NCBI GenBank assembly: GCA_902801165.1
Contig: CADCHI010000016.1
Span: 1-44,511, forward strand
From: an uncultured Eubacteriales bacterium
Lineage (GTDB): Bacteria > Bacillota > Clostridia > Christensenellales > Aristaeellaceae
Reading direction: 5' to 3'
DNA length: 44,511 nucleotides
Each line of letters starts with the position of its first letter. Within the stretch, counting starts at the first letter, position 1. The translations under genes and the position numbers were made by a program. The notes beneath the pieces are model-generated. The model did no database searches. It saw nothing but the letters and a program-made list of their open reading frames with translations, and had not been told where the DNA came from. Below, one piece after another: positions 1-7,473 of this stretch.

Positions 1-135
1 TGGGTCTCGCTGCCCTGCTGGGTCTCGCTGCCCTGCTGGGTTTCGCCGCCCTGCTGGGTTTCGCCGCCCTGCTGGGTTTCGCCGCCCTGCTGGGTTTCGC
101 CGCCCTGCTGGGTTTCGCCGCCCTGCTGGGTTTCG
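1..135 (-). repeat. 18-bp in-frame tandem repeat coding for GETQQG units
   Basis: About seven and a half copies of an 18-bp unit (plus strand TGGGTTTCGCCGCCCTGC). On the minus strand each copy encodes Gly-Gly-Glu-Thr-Gln-Gln. The two leftmost copies differ by synonymous and Gly-to-Ser changes, while the inner copies are identical. Identical inner units suggest recent slippage or unequal recombination, so copy number may vary between strains. The array continues beyond the window. Confidence 0.9.
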
Positions 136-368
136 TTCCCGGACTGCCCCGCGTCGTTTGACTGCCCCGCGTCATTCGACTGCGGCGCGTTCGAGGCAGG
201 CGCGTCCTGGGTTTTATCATCCTGCTGCGCGTCGTTCGACGCCTCGGGCTGCTGCTCCACCGTCTCGACAGCCGGGGTCCCCCCCTCTCCGGCGGGAGCG
301 TTCTCCTCGGCCACGACCGCGCCGTTCAGGCACAGGCACAGGCACAGCAAAAAAACCAGCTTCTTCAT
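1..368 (-). CDS. Secreted protein with hexapeptide tandem repeat, C-terminus off the left edge
   Basis: An open frame runs from an ATG at 368 leftwards to the window edge with no stop (122 whole codons). It opens with a signal peptide (MKK, then a Leu/Cys/Val-rich core, then a small-residue cleavage region ending ...VVAEE). An Asn/Gln/Asp/Ala-rich spacer follows, containing two SNDAGQ-like units, and then a tandem hexapeptide Gly-Gly/Ser-Glu-Thr-Gln-Gln. AAAGGA lies about 11 bases before the ATG, and a good promoter sits at 478-506. The low-complexity hydrophilic repeat suggests an extended extracellular or wall-spanning stalk; the functional domain, if any, lies outside the window. I do not recognise a family. 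Confidence 0.8.
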   Translation of the reverse strand, partial: MKKLVFLLCLCLCLNGAVVAEENAPAGEGGTPAVETVEQQPEASNDAQQDDKTQDAPASNAPQSNDAGQSNDAGQSGNETQQGGETQQGGETQQGGETQQGGETQQGGETQQGSETQQGSET

Positions 369-477
369 ATCCGTTGCTTCCTTTCAATATCTCCACGCGG
401 GGCCAGCCTGCCGCCCCGACAGTCACCGTCTATTAGACGAATCCTATTTCCAATATGATTCGGGTTTTCCGAAATTA

Positions 478-506
478 ATGATAACATTACAGTAGTGGAC
501 TGTCAA
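478..506 (-). promoter_or_regulatory. Sigma-A type promoter for the repeat protein
   Basis: On the minus strand, TTGACA (501-506) and TATCAT (478-483) are separated by exactly 17 bases. The start codon is about 110 bases downstream, which leaves a moderately long leader. The leader contains a GC-rich patch at 395-420 but no structure I can name. Confidence 0.75.
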
Positions 507-645
507 CGCCGTTCCCGCGTTGAATTGCGTTCTTTTTTTCAACATTTGTCTTATGATCGTTGAAATCGCGGCGCGCGCTGCTGTCGCCGGCGCGGATCGC
601 CGCTCTTTCCCCGCGCGTGGAATAACGGGAATGCTCGACGATTTG

Positions 646-805
646 AAAAGGACCGTCTCAAAACAACGCATTGGGAAGAGATCATCGGTGATGATCCGGA
701 ACCCCACCGTAGGGGCGCCATAATTGGCGCCCGCAGGCGGCATTTCTGCCGTCCCTACGATGGATCTTGCAATGCTGTTATTTTGAAACAGTCCCTCGTT
801 TTTTT
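646..805. repeat. MITE-like dispersed repeat, copy 1 (inverted relative to copies 2 and 3)
   Basis: The ends form imperfect inverted repeats: AAGGACCGTCTCAAAAC at the left, and TTTTGAAACAGTCCCT at the right. The interior contains the 30-bp core shared by all three copies (705-734, reverse orientation), whose centre is the palindrome GGGCGCC-AATTAT-GGCGCCC. It has no coding capacity. It begins about 30 bp downstream of the YbjN-like stop codon. The terminal sequence matches copy 2 at 2612-2805, which supports a non-autonomous element. The boundaries are approximate. Confidence 0.7.
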
Positions 806-834
806 GTCCTTATAAGCGTTCCTTCCCCGCCCGG

Positions 835-1254
835 CTATGCCCACAGAATGTGCATCAGCTTGGGGAAGGCCTCGTCCACGATCTTCATCGTGCGCAGCAG
901 CAGCTCCACGCAGATGGGGCCGCTGGTGTCCTCGTTGATGATGGCGTCGCACTGGACGTTGATCTTGTCGTCCTTGGTGAAGAACTTCAACCAGCGATAG
1001 GTGCCGTTCAGCTCGTTCGCCGCGTCCATCATCTGGGCCCACTTCTCGTCCGGGAAGACGGCCAGCCCGAATATGCGCAGCGAGACGGCGTGCCCGTCCT
1101 TGTCAAACACGAAGATCGCGTCGTAGCGGGCATTGCTCTTGCTGTTCACGGAGCAGACCACGAGGCTTTCGCCTCCGTCCAGGTCCCGGCTGTCCCGGTA
1201 CTTCAAACCCACCCGGTCGCACTCGCTCATAAACCGCATGGCTGTATTCAGCAT
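835..1254 (-). CDS. YbjN-like domain protein
   Basis: About 139 residues with the look of the YbjN family, a small alpha/beta fold related to type III secretion chaperones. Features are an N-terminal helix, a strand-rich middle (SLVVCSV, AIFVFDKDG, VSLRIFG) and a C-terminal helix pair that includes a typical LLLRTMKIVDEAFP-type helix. The ATG at 1254 was preferred to the one at 1260 because GGAGG ends 6 bases before the former and directly abuts the latter. It lies 52 bp downstream of alanine dehydrogenase on the same strand with no terminator between, so it is probably co-transcribed. YbjN proteins are linked to stress or motility regulation in enterobacteria; the role here is unknown. Confidence 0.65.
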   Translation of the reverse strand: MLNTAMRFMSECDRVGLKYRDSRDLDGGESLVVCSVNSKSNARYDAIFVFDKDGHAVSLRIFGLAVFPDEKWAQMMDAANELNGTYRWLKFFTKDDKINVQCDAIINEDTSGPICVELLLRTMKIVDEAFPKLMHILWA

Positions 1255-1306
1255 GTTCATCCTCCTCCCGGTCTGTGTTTGGGAAGGGCCCGTCCGGCGC
1301 GCGCCG

Positions 1307-2419
1307 TCAGATCAGGCTCTCCAGGTCGGTGTATTCGTAACCGTGGGCGATGGCCACGTTTCTGCAGGTCAGCTTGCCATCGTAGGTGTTCACGGCGGAG
1401 CGCAGGGCCGCGCTCTCGCGGCACGCCGCCTCCAGGCCGCCCTTGGCGATCTGCAGGCCGTAGCGCAGGGTGGCGTTGGTCAGGGCGATGGTGCTGGTGC
1501 GCGGCACCGCGCCGGGCATGTTGCCCACGCAGTAGTGCACCACGCCGTCCTTCACGTACACGGGATCGTCATGGGTGGTCATGTGGGAGGTCTCGCCACA
1601 GCCGCCCTGGTCGATGGCCACGTCCACGAACACCGCGCCGGGCTTCATCTCCGGCAGGTACTTCGCCTTGAACAGCTTGGGCGTGGTCGCGCCGGGGATC
1701 AGCACCGAGCCGATCACCAGGTCCGCGTCCTTCACCGCCCGCTCCACGTTGCTGTCGTTGGAAACCAGCGTCTGGATGCGGCCGCCGTACAGGTTGTCCA
1801 GCTCCTCCAGCCGCTTCAGGTTCACGTCCAGTATGGTCACGTTCGCGCCCATGCCCACGGCGATCTTGCAGGCGTTCGCGCCCACCGTGCCGCCGCCGAG
1901 GATGACCACGTTGGCCTTCGGGGTGCCCGGCACGCCCGCCAGCAGCACGCCCTCGCCGCCGAAGCGCTTCTCCAGGTACTTCGCGCCCTCCTGGATGGAC
2001 AGGCGGCCGGCGATCTGGCTCATGGGAATCAGCAGCGGCAGGGAGCGGTCCGCCTCCTGCAGCGTCTCATAGGCTACGCCCTTCACCTTGCCGGCGAGCA
2101 GCGCGTCCGTCTGCGCCTTGTCCGCCGCCAGGTGCAGGTAGGTGTACAGGATCAGCCCTTCGTGGAACAGCGGATACTCCGCCTCCAGGGGCTCCTTTAC
2201 CTTCACCATCATCTCCGAGATCCGCCAGACCTCCGCGGCCCCGTCCAGAAGCGTCGCGCCTGCCCGGATGTACTCGTCGTCGCCGAAGCCCGAGCCTGCG
2301 CCCGCGCCCTTCTCCACGTAGACCTCGTGGCCCGCGGCCACATAGGCGCGAACGTTGTCCGGCGTCAGTCCCACGCGGAACTCGTTGTTCTTGATCTCCT
2401 TGACGCATCCGATCCTCAC
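1307..2419 (-). CDS. ald: Alanine dehydrogenase
   Basis: 370 residues, the usual length for Ald, which interconverts L-alanine and pyruvate plus ammonia with NAD(H). The N-terminal catalytic domain starts MRIGCVKEIKNNEFRVGLTP and contains VKVKEP, with the substrate-binding Lys, and a FHEGLILYTYLHLA segment. The central Rossmann domain has the dinucleotide loop VVILGGGTVGANA near residues 175-185, followed by VTILDVN, whose Asp favours NAD. The C-terminal part retains GGCGETSHMTTHDDPVY. The GTG start at 2419 is preceded by AAAGGAGG with 9-base spacing. A strong promoter sits at 2476-2504. In an anaerobe it would either use alanine as carbon and nitrogen source or regenerate NAD by forming alanine. 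Confidence 0.95.
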   Translation of the reverse strand: MRIGCVKEIKNNEFRVGLTPDNVRAYVAAGHEVYVEKGAGAGSGFGDDEYIRAGATLLDGAAEVWRISEMMVKVKEPLEAEYPLFHEGLILYTYLHLAADKAQTDALLAGKVKGVAYETLQEADRSLPLLIPMSQIAGRLSIQEGAKYLEKRFGGEGVLLAGVPGTPKANVVILGGGTVGANACKIAVGMGANVTILDVNLKRLEELDNLYGGRIQTLVSNDSNVERAVKDADLVIGSVLIPGATTPKLFKAKYLPEMKPGAVFVDVAIDQGGCGETSHMTTHDDPVYVKDGVVHYCVGNMPGAVPRTSTIALTNATLRYGLQIAKGGLEAACRESAALRSAVNTYDGKLTCRNVAIAHGYEYTDLESLI

Positions 2420-2475
2420 TTGCTCATTCCTCCTTTTCAGCGTAGTCCTGGTATTATGTTAACTTGGGATGTTTC

Positions 2476-2504
2476 ATTATAGCACGCCAAAACGGGTTTT
2501 GCAA
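2476..2504 (-). promoter_or_regulatory. Promoter of ald
   Basis: Minus-strand TTGCAA (2499-2504) and a consensus TATAAT (2476-2481) with a 17-base spacer. The start codon of ald lies about 57 bases downstream. Confidence 0.75.
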
Positions 2505-2611
2505 GAATCGGGTTTTACGCGAAGGGAGTGCGTGTAGGCTGAGCCGGCGCCGCGACAGCCCCTCCCCTTTGCGCGGTCAGCTGCCCTGTGCAGACCGGGC
2601 AGGCGCAGCAG

Positions 2612-2805
2612 ACAAAGGGACTGTCTCAAAATAAACAGCATTGCGGAATCCATTCGTAGGAACGGCAGAAATGCCGCTGGGAGCGGACCTTCCGCTGGGA
2701 GCAGACCTTCCGCCGCGGGCGCCAATTATGGCGCCCCTACGGTGCATTTTGAATCATCGCCCGATGATTCCTTCGCAATTCGCTATTTTGAGACAGTCCC
2801 TTTGT
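2612..2805. repeat. MITE-like dispersed repeat, copy 2 (complete)
   Basis: A 194-bp element bounded by 22-bp perfect inverted repeats (2612-2633 and 2784-2805; outer sequence ACAAAGGGACTGTCTC). The interior carries a short internal duplication (two CGCTGGGAGC(G/A)GACCTTC units, about 2680-2713) and the 30-bp core at 2715-2744 shared with the other copies. No open frame of meaning is present. Transcribed RNA would fold into one long hairpin from end to end. The short length, perfect terminal inverted repeats and multiple copies fit a non-autonomous transposable element or a REP-like palindromic unit; no transposase is in the window. Confidence 0.75.
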
Positions 2806-2836
2806 GTTCGCAGACTTTGCCATTGGCCTGATGTCG

Positions 2837-4351
2837 TTACTCCAGCACGACCTCGCCGCCCAGGATCGAGCGCTGGGTCGCCTCGTCGGCCTCGCCGGTG
2901 GCCTCCAGGCCGTGGTCCCGCTGCCAGGCGGAGACGGCCTTGGCGGTCTGCGGGCCGTAGTAGCCGGTGGAGGGGCCGGTCATCTGCAAATAGCCCTGGG
3001 ACCGCAGCACCTCCTGCATCATCAGCGTGACCCAGGTGTACTCCTCCCGCTTGATGGTGCGGTAATCGTAGGTGAAGGGGCGCGGCGCGGGCATCGCGGC
3101 GTCGGTCAGCGGCGCGGTGGCGTTCTCCGGCAGGCCGAACAGCTCGTTCAACGTCACCAGCTTGTAGCCCTTGGAGACCGCGTAGGGGATGAACTCCTTC
3201 AGCTTCTTCGTGTCCGGGTCGGTGGTGTGGAACAGGTAGACCTGCCCGGGACCGAGGCTGCTCTTGATGTGGGGCATGTCCGAATCCGAGCCGGAGACGC
3301 TCCACTTGGCGATGGCCAGGTAGCCCAGCTGGGACATGTAGTTGTGGATTCGCTGGTCGGTGTCGCCGTCGCCGCCCATCAGCCGCAGGAAGTGCTCCTG
3401 GTAGTTCACGCCCAGGGCGTGGCTGACCGCGGCGCTCTGCTTCCAGATCTCCTCCGCCATCTCGGCCTGGGGCAGGCGGAAGATGCGGGCGTGGCTCCAA
3501 GTGTGGTTCTCGATCTCAAAATTCAGATCAAACACCGCGCGCTGCAGGATGTCCGACATGCCCGACCGCACGACGTTCTCCCCCACCGGGAACAGCGTCA
3601 GCTTTGCCCCGTTGTCCTTCGCCAGCTTGATGATGGTCTTCAGGTTGTCCATCTGGTAGCAGTCGTCCACCGTCACGGCGATCTTCTTCGCCTCGGTGTC
3701 CGCATTGAGGATCACCGGCAGGTAGGTGAAGGGCTCGGGCGTCTGCGTGGGCTCCGGGGTGGGCACGGGCGTCGGGGTCGGGGTCGGCGCGGCCGTGGGC
3801 GTCGGCGTCGGAACCGCCGTGGGCACTGCCGTCGGCGCGGCCGTGGGCGCTTCCGCCTGCTCCGAAGCCTGCCCCTGCTGGGACTGGGGCTCCAGCGTCA
3901 TGGCCGGGAGCGGCGCGCCATTCTGGCCCGCTTCGCCATTGACCGCGTAGGCGGCCTCGTACTCCCGCACGGCGTCGGCGTTCTGCCGCACCGCGGAGGC
4001 CAGCTTCCACAGGCCGAACGCCGCCAGCGCGCACAGCAGGGCCAGTACCACCGCCGGCATCGCCCTCCCCCGCCTGCGCTTCCCGGCGGCGTGGGCCGCG
4101 TGGAGAGTGTGCGCGGTGTGCGTCGCATGGTGGGTTTGCGCGGTGTGGTTCGCGGCGTGCGTGGTGTGTGTGCCCTGTGCGGCGTGCTTTGCGGTATGCG
4201 CGCCCTGCGCTGCGTGGTGGGTCGAGTGTGCGGTATGCGTTCCCTGTGCGGCGCGGGAGGTCTTTCTCCCGCCCGTCGCCGTCCGCGTCGTCGAGGTCCG
4301 CGTTCCCGAAGTCGTCCTGCGTGCCTTGTCCCTATCGTTCTCGTGTGCCAT
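2837..4351 (-). CDS. Membrane-anchored polysaccharide deacetylase-like protein with peptidoglycan-binding domain
   Basis: 504 residues. Residues about 1-95 form a His/Thr/Ala-rich cytoplasmic tail (15 His within about 55 residues) ending in KRRRGR. One transmembrane helix follows (AVVLALLCALAAFGLW), then a Pro/Thr linker (about 165-205). A NodB-type deacetylase domain comes next: TVDD supplies the metal/catalytic Asp pair, ENHTWSH supplies the His motif, and GQVYLFHTT with KGYKLVTLNELF are the late motifs. A C-terminal PG_binding_1 domain ends in YYGPQTAKAVSAWQRDHGL. The usual RxPxG motif is replaced by LRLMGGDGD, so activity may be altered. It probably modifies wall glycans. The start has only a weak GAGAAGAG ribosome site. 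Transcription may continue from the gene at 5059. Confidence 0.85.
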   Translation of the reverse strand: MAHENDRDKARRTTSGTRTSTTRTATGGRKTSRAAQGTHTAHSTHHAAQGAHTAKHAAQGTHTTHAANHTAQTHHATHTAHTLHAAHAAGKRRRGRAMPAVVLALLCALAAFGLWKLASAVRQNADAVREYEAAYAVNGEAGQNGAPLPAMTLEPQSQQGQASEQAEAPTAAPTAVPTAVPTPTPTAAPTPTPTPVPTPEPTQTPEPFTYLPVILNADTEAKKIAVTVDDCYQMDNLKTIIKLAKDNGAKLTLFPVGENVVRSGMSDILQRAVFDLNFEIENHTWSHARIFRLPQAEMAEEIWKQSAAVSHALGVNYQEHFLRLMGGDGDTDQRIHNYMSQLGYLAIAKWSVSGSDSDMPHIKSSLGPGQVYLFHTTDPDTKKLKEFIPYAVSKGYKLVTLNELFGLPENATAPLTDAAMPAPRPFTYDYRTIKREEYTWVTLMMQEVLRSQGYLQMTGPSTGYYGPQTAKAVSAWQRDHGLEATGEADEATQRSILGGEVVLE

Positions 4352-4429
4352 CGTCTGTGCTCTCTTCTCAGCGCTCTCCGCGCCGTCGATGTAATTTCAT
4401 GGGGTTCCCCGCCGCCGGGACCGCCGACC

Positions 4430-5059
4430 TCAGTGGCTGAAGTCCTTGGCGATCACCATTTCGATCCTGTCGCCCTTGACGCCGACGACCACGTCGTCCG
4501 CCAGGCTCGCCACGATGGACTTCTCCAGCTCATCCCAGGCCTCCTCGGCCTCCAGGCTCTTCGCGCGGGCACGGTCCAGCTCCTCGCGATAGGTCTCCAG
4601 GGTCCAGATCGGCACCAGGCCGTCCGTGCTGAACCCCGCGCCGGTGTCGGTGTGGACGATGCCATAGCGGGAGGTCTCCCGGCCATAGGCGTCGATCACT
4701 TGGCCAAAGCCGTGCAGCGCGCCGGAGATGACCTCGCCCAGCATGCGCATGAAGCCCTTCGCGGCGGCGTTTTTGCCGGTGCTGGAGACGGAGAGCAGCT
4801 CGCTCTTCTTGTCCGCGTCCATGTCCGCAGTCGCCTGCAGGTGCAGCTCAAAGCGCTGACCCTCGGCAACAAACCAGAGCTGACCGTAGAAGTCCTCCAG
4901 CAGCGTACTCACCATGCCCAGCGTCTCCTCCGCCAGCAGCGTGAGCCGCAGGGTGTTCCTGCCGCTCAGCGCCATCTCCCGTCCAAACGCCTCCGCGGCG
5001 CGCTTCGCCGCGTCCAGACGCGCCTCGTCGCTGTTGATCATCAGTTTTTCAGATACCAT
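4430..5059 (-). CDS. Degenerate GHKL ATPase-like (anti-sigma-factor type) protein
   Basis: 209 residues. The segment LRLTLLAEETLGMVSTLL resembles the N-box helix of RsbW/SpoIIAB-type histidine-kinase-like ATPases, but the metal-binding Asn is replaced. STGKNAAAKGFM resembles a later glycine-rich lid. No transmembrane or signal sequence. An ATG at 5059 follows GGAGG with 6-base spacing. A TATAAT on the minus strand (5113-5118) could be its -10 element, but no good -35 is present. The gene ends 78 bp before the deacetylase gene, so the two may share a transcript. It could be an anti-sigma or partner-switching factor that no longer phosphorylates. The assignment rests on motif resemblance only. 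Confidence 0.5.
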   Translation of the reverse strand: MVSEKLMINSDEARLDAAKRAAEAFGREMALSGRNTLRLTLLAEETLGMVSTLLEDFYGQLWFVAEGQRFELHLQATADMDADKKSELLSVSSTGKNAAAKGFMRMLGEVISGALHGFGQVIDAYGRETSRYGIVHTDTGAGFSTDGLVPIWTLETYREELDRARAKSLEAEEAWDELEKSIVASLADDVVVGVKGDRIEMVIAKDFSH

Positions 5060-5230
5060 AAAGCACCTCCATATGCGGCTCGGTCGCCGCGTGCCACTTG
5101 CTCTCTGCGTCCATTATACAACGGGCGTAATAACCCCGTGTTACCCCTCCGGTCACAATTCGGACAATATCCCGAAAAAAACGCGATACTCTCTGTGTTT
5201 AATCGACATTTAACAATCCGTCTCTTCCAT

Positions 5231-6676
5231 TCAGCCCAATGCCATGGACAGCAGCCCGAAGAAGCCGGCCATGGCGGCCAGCAGCACGATCTCCTGCCGG
5301 ATCCGATTGCGCAGCAGGCCCGCGCACTCCCGCATGAAGGCGTTGGGCCAGAACCACCATTTCGTGTCGCTGCCCATGCCCTCCGCGGGCAGCCCCGCCA
5401 GCGCGGCCCAGACGCCGCTGCGGAACACGTGGTAGTTCGTGGTGGCGTAGGCCACCTTCGCGCCGGGCTTTTCGCCGTCGATCAGCTTCTTCGAGAACTC
5501 CATGTTCTGATAGGTGTTCCGGGACTGGTCCTCCACCCGGATCGACGCCTCCGGCACGCCCTGTCCCACCAGGTAGCGGCGCATGGCCTCGGCCTCCGCC
5601 ATGGACTCGTCGGGCCCCTGGCCGCCGGAGGGCACCAGCACGGCCTCACGGCCCGTGGCGCGGCGCTGCTCCCGCCAGAAGTCGATGGCCCGGTCCACCC
5701 GCCCCCGCAACAGCGGCGGCAGGCTGCCGTCCTTGCGGAACCGGCACCCGAGGATCAGTATGTAGTCCACGTCCTGGGCGGGCACGTGCTTCGCCGCCTT
5801 CAAGCCGCAGACGATGGCGCCGATCAGCATGCACTCAAAGTAGGCGAAGCCCGCGGCATAGACGTTTTGCAGCGTGCTGCGCACCCGCCACTGCACCTCC
5901 GAGCCGGAGAAATCGCGGGTATACAGGTAGAGGCCCAGCGCCTCCCCCGCCACCAGCAGCACGCTGACGACGATGCCCAGCACGTTCTGGACCCGGAAGC
6001 GCTCGTGCCTGAGCAGCGCCACGTTGCTCACGGCCATGGCCACGGCAAAGGTCAGCAGCAGCGGCAGGGTGACCAGCATGAACTGGAAGCTGGCCGAGGC
6101 CAGCACCGAGTAGGCGGACCGCATGGCAAAGCCCGAGAGGTCGGCAAAGTGGCGCACGGTGACCACCAGCATCGTCAGCCCCGTGACCAGCGAGAACAGC
6201 GAAAAGCCCACGGCATAGATCGTCGAATAGGCGTAGAAGGCCGGGCCCCTGGACTGGCGGTAGACCCGGAACATGATCGCCGCCACCGCCAGGAAGAACA
6301 CCGTCAGGGACACCAGCACGATGGAATCGCCGGTGAAGCCGCCGGTCCGGCTGTCATACACGGTGTTGAACCGCCCGACGTGGAAGTCGCCCAACACCGA
6401 GTCCTCCACCCCGTCAAAGCCGATGTCCACAAAGGCCTGGCCGGGACCCTGGGGGTGGATCGGCACGCGCAGGTAGCCGCCCACCTGGGTCGGCTCGCCG
6501 GGGTTGACGACGCCGGGCGTCTCCGCCTCGACGCGCACGTGCGCCTCCCCCCTCGCCGCGCCCTGGGGCACGGGGTAGTACGCCATATAGGCGTCCCTCG
6601 TCGTCAGCCTGTAGCCGACGCAAATGAGCAGCAGGATCCCCGCCAGCGCGGCGATCTGCAACGCAGCCTTCTTCAT
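5231..6676 (-). CDS. YdcF/DUF218 family membrane protein
   Basis: 481 residues. An N-terminal membrane helix (ALQIAALAGILLLICVGY) is followed by an extracytoplasmic stretch (about 25-115), then about five further transmembrane helices (about 118-300). The C-terminal DUF218 domain is marked by DYILILGCRFRKDGSLPP, LVPSGGQGPDE, SMAEAEAMRRYL and a SRNTYQNMEFSK segment. One more C-terminal hydrophobic helix is present. DUF218 proteins such as YdcF, SanA and ElyC are tied to envelope integrity or lipid-carrier metabolism; the biochemical role here is not known. The ATG at 6676 has GAGGAG 5 bases upstream. A terminator at 6755-6798 separates it from the large operon, so it is probably its own unit. 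Confidence 0.8.
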   Translation of the reverse strand: MKKAALQIAALAGILLLICVGYRLTTRDAYMAYYPVPQGAARGEAHVRVEAETPGVVNPGEPTQVGGYLRVPIHPQGPGQAFVDIGFDGVEDSVLGDFHVGRFNTVYDSRTGGFTGDSIVLVSLTVFFLAVAAIMFRVYRQSRGPAFYAYSTIYAVGFSLFSLVTGLTMLVVTVRHFADLSGFAMRSAYSVLASASFQFMLVTLPLLLTFAVAMAVSNVALLRHERFRVQNVLGIVVSVLLVAGEALGLYLYTRDFSGSEVQWRVRSTLQNVYAAGFAYFECMLIGAIVCGLKAAKHVPAQDVDYILILGCRFRKDGSLPPLLRGRVDRAIDFWREQRRATGREAVLVPSGGQGPDESMAEAEAMRRYLVGQGVPEASIRVEDQSRNTYQNMEFSKKLIDGEKPGAKVAYATTNYHVFRSGVWAALAGLPAEGMGSDTKWWFWPNAFMRECAGLLRNRIRQEIVLLAAMAGFFGLLSMALG

Positions 6677-6754
6677 AGCTTCTCCTCTGTAAGCGCGGCG
6701 TCCAGCCCGGCCCTTCGCCGCTGGATAGGATACTCCGGTCGTTTCAGACAGCGG

Positions 6755-6798
6755 AAAACGGAGCCTCCCCGCGCCTGTGGGCGCGGCGGGCTCCGTTT
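6755..6798 (-). terminator. Rho-independent terminator ending the GTPase/tubulin operon
   Basis: A long GC-rich hairpin with arms 6756-6775 and 6780-6798 and a 4-base loop (TGTG on the plus strand, CACA in the minus-strand RNA), followed on the minus strand by a TTTT run. It lies 41 bp beyond the stop codon of the last gene of the seven-gene run and is oriented to stop its transcripts. Confidence 0.8.
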
Positions 6799-6838
6799 GC
6801 GGTCGGCGGCGGCTCGTTCGAGCGTCGCCGGTTCTTCG

Positions 6839-7381
6839 TCAATACTGGTTGTAGGACTTCGGCGCGCCACCGTTGGAGGCCTTCTTGCTGCCGCCGCCCG
6901 CGGAGAAGCCGATGTTCAGCACGGTGCCGATGCCGCTGAGCACCGTGCCGCCGACGAACAGCAGGAAGCCCAGGCCCACGTGCATGAAGGGCGCGAGGGC
7001 CGTGGCCGCGGTCTGGAAATCACCGGCGTTGATGCCGGTATCCACAAAGTTGGAGATTAGCGTGTTGGCGGTGACGATGTAGCCGATGGCCTCGCCGTTC
7101 AGCGGGTTGCGGTAGGTCACCAGATACCACACGATCACCACCAGGCCCAGCACGGTCACGCCCAGCTGGATCGGCCTGCTGTCGATCAGCCCGCTGACCA
7201 GCATCAGCACGCCCACCACGGGCACGCCGTAGAGCACGTTGTTCAGGTAGCGCGCGCAGGTCGCCCAGCCGATGGGGAACCCCACCAGGCCGAGGATGCG
7301 GATGCTCAGATAGCTGAAGATCATCGAGACCAGGCAGAGCACGCTGCCCACCAGCACCACAGGATTCAACTTCGTCTTCAT
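6839..7381 (-). CDS. Small multi-pass membrane protein, last gene of the GTPase/tubulin operon
   Basis: 180 residues. Four hydrophobic segments are visible: about 8-30 (VVLVGSVLCLVSMIFSYL), 48-66 (LYGVPVVGVLMLVSGLI), 72-89 (LGVTVLGLVVIVWYLV) and 134-158 (HVGLGFLLFVGGTVLSGIGTVL). The tail is Gly/Ser/Asn-rich and probably cytoplasmic. I recognise no family. It starts with ATG after GAGG at 7-base spacing. It is separated from the upstream surface-protein gene by a 92-bp gap with a strong hairpin and is closed by its own terminator. Its place in the operon suggests it is a membrane platform for the complex, but that is inference. Confidence 0.7.
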   Translation of the reverse strand: MKTKLNPVVLVGSVLCLVSMIFSYLSIRILGLVGFPIGWATCARYLNNVLYGVPVVGVLMLVSGLIDSRPIQLGVTVLGLVVIVWYLVTYRNPLNGEAIGYIVTANTLISNFVDTGINAGDFQTAATALAPFMHVGLGFLLFVGGTVLSGIGTVLNIGFSAGGGSKKASNGGAPKSYNQY

Positions 7382-7440
7382 GATTAAACCTCACTCTCTT
7401 CGCCGCGCACTGTCGCGCGCGGATATGCCATGATCACCGT

Positions 7441-7466
7441 CCCGCCCGGCGATGACGCCGGACGGG
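7441..7466 (-). other. Intercistronic hairpin
   Basis: Arms 7441-7451 and 7456-7466 pair with one mismatch around a 4-base loop, 8 bp after the stop codon of the 7474-9918 gene. No T-run follows on the minus strand, so it is more likely an mRNA-stabilising or partial-attenuation structure than a full terminator. Confidence 0.55.
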
Positions 7467-7473
7467 CGATGCA

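Larger units (their letters stand above)
369..834. other. Intergenic region with a promoter and a repeat element
   Basis: This 466-bp gap holds the leader (369-477) and promoter (478-506) of the repeat protein on the minus strand, about 140 bp of featureless sequence (507-645), and copy 1 of the dispersed repeat (about 646-805). I see no convincing coding sequence or RNA gene in it. Confidence 0.6.
2420..2836. other. Intergenic region with ald promoter and repeat copy 2
   Basis: This 417-bp gap contains the ald leader and promoter (2476-2504), about 100 bp of GC-rich sequence without visible features (2505-2611), and the complete repeat element at 2612-2805. The element ends 31 bp from the stop codon of the deacetylase gene. 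No credible coding sequence is present. Confidence 0.6.

Noticed and set aside
1-135. Tandem 18-bp repeats considered as a CRISPR array or VNTR-only DNA
   Set aside because: There are no spacers and the unit is a multiple of three. It is in frame with a signal-peptide-bearing gene, so it is a coding repeat.
2804-7060. A plus-strand open frame of 1418 codons
   Set aside because: It crosses four well-supported minus-strand genes and their intergenic gaps, and its translation has no recognisable motif.
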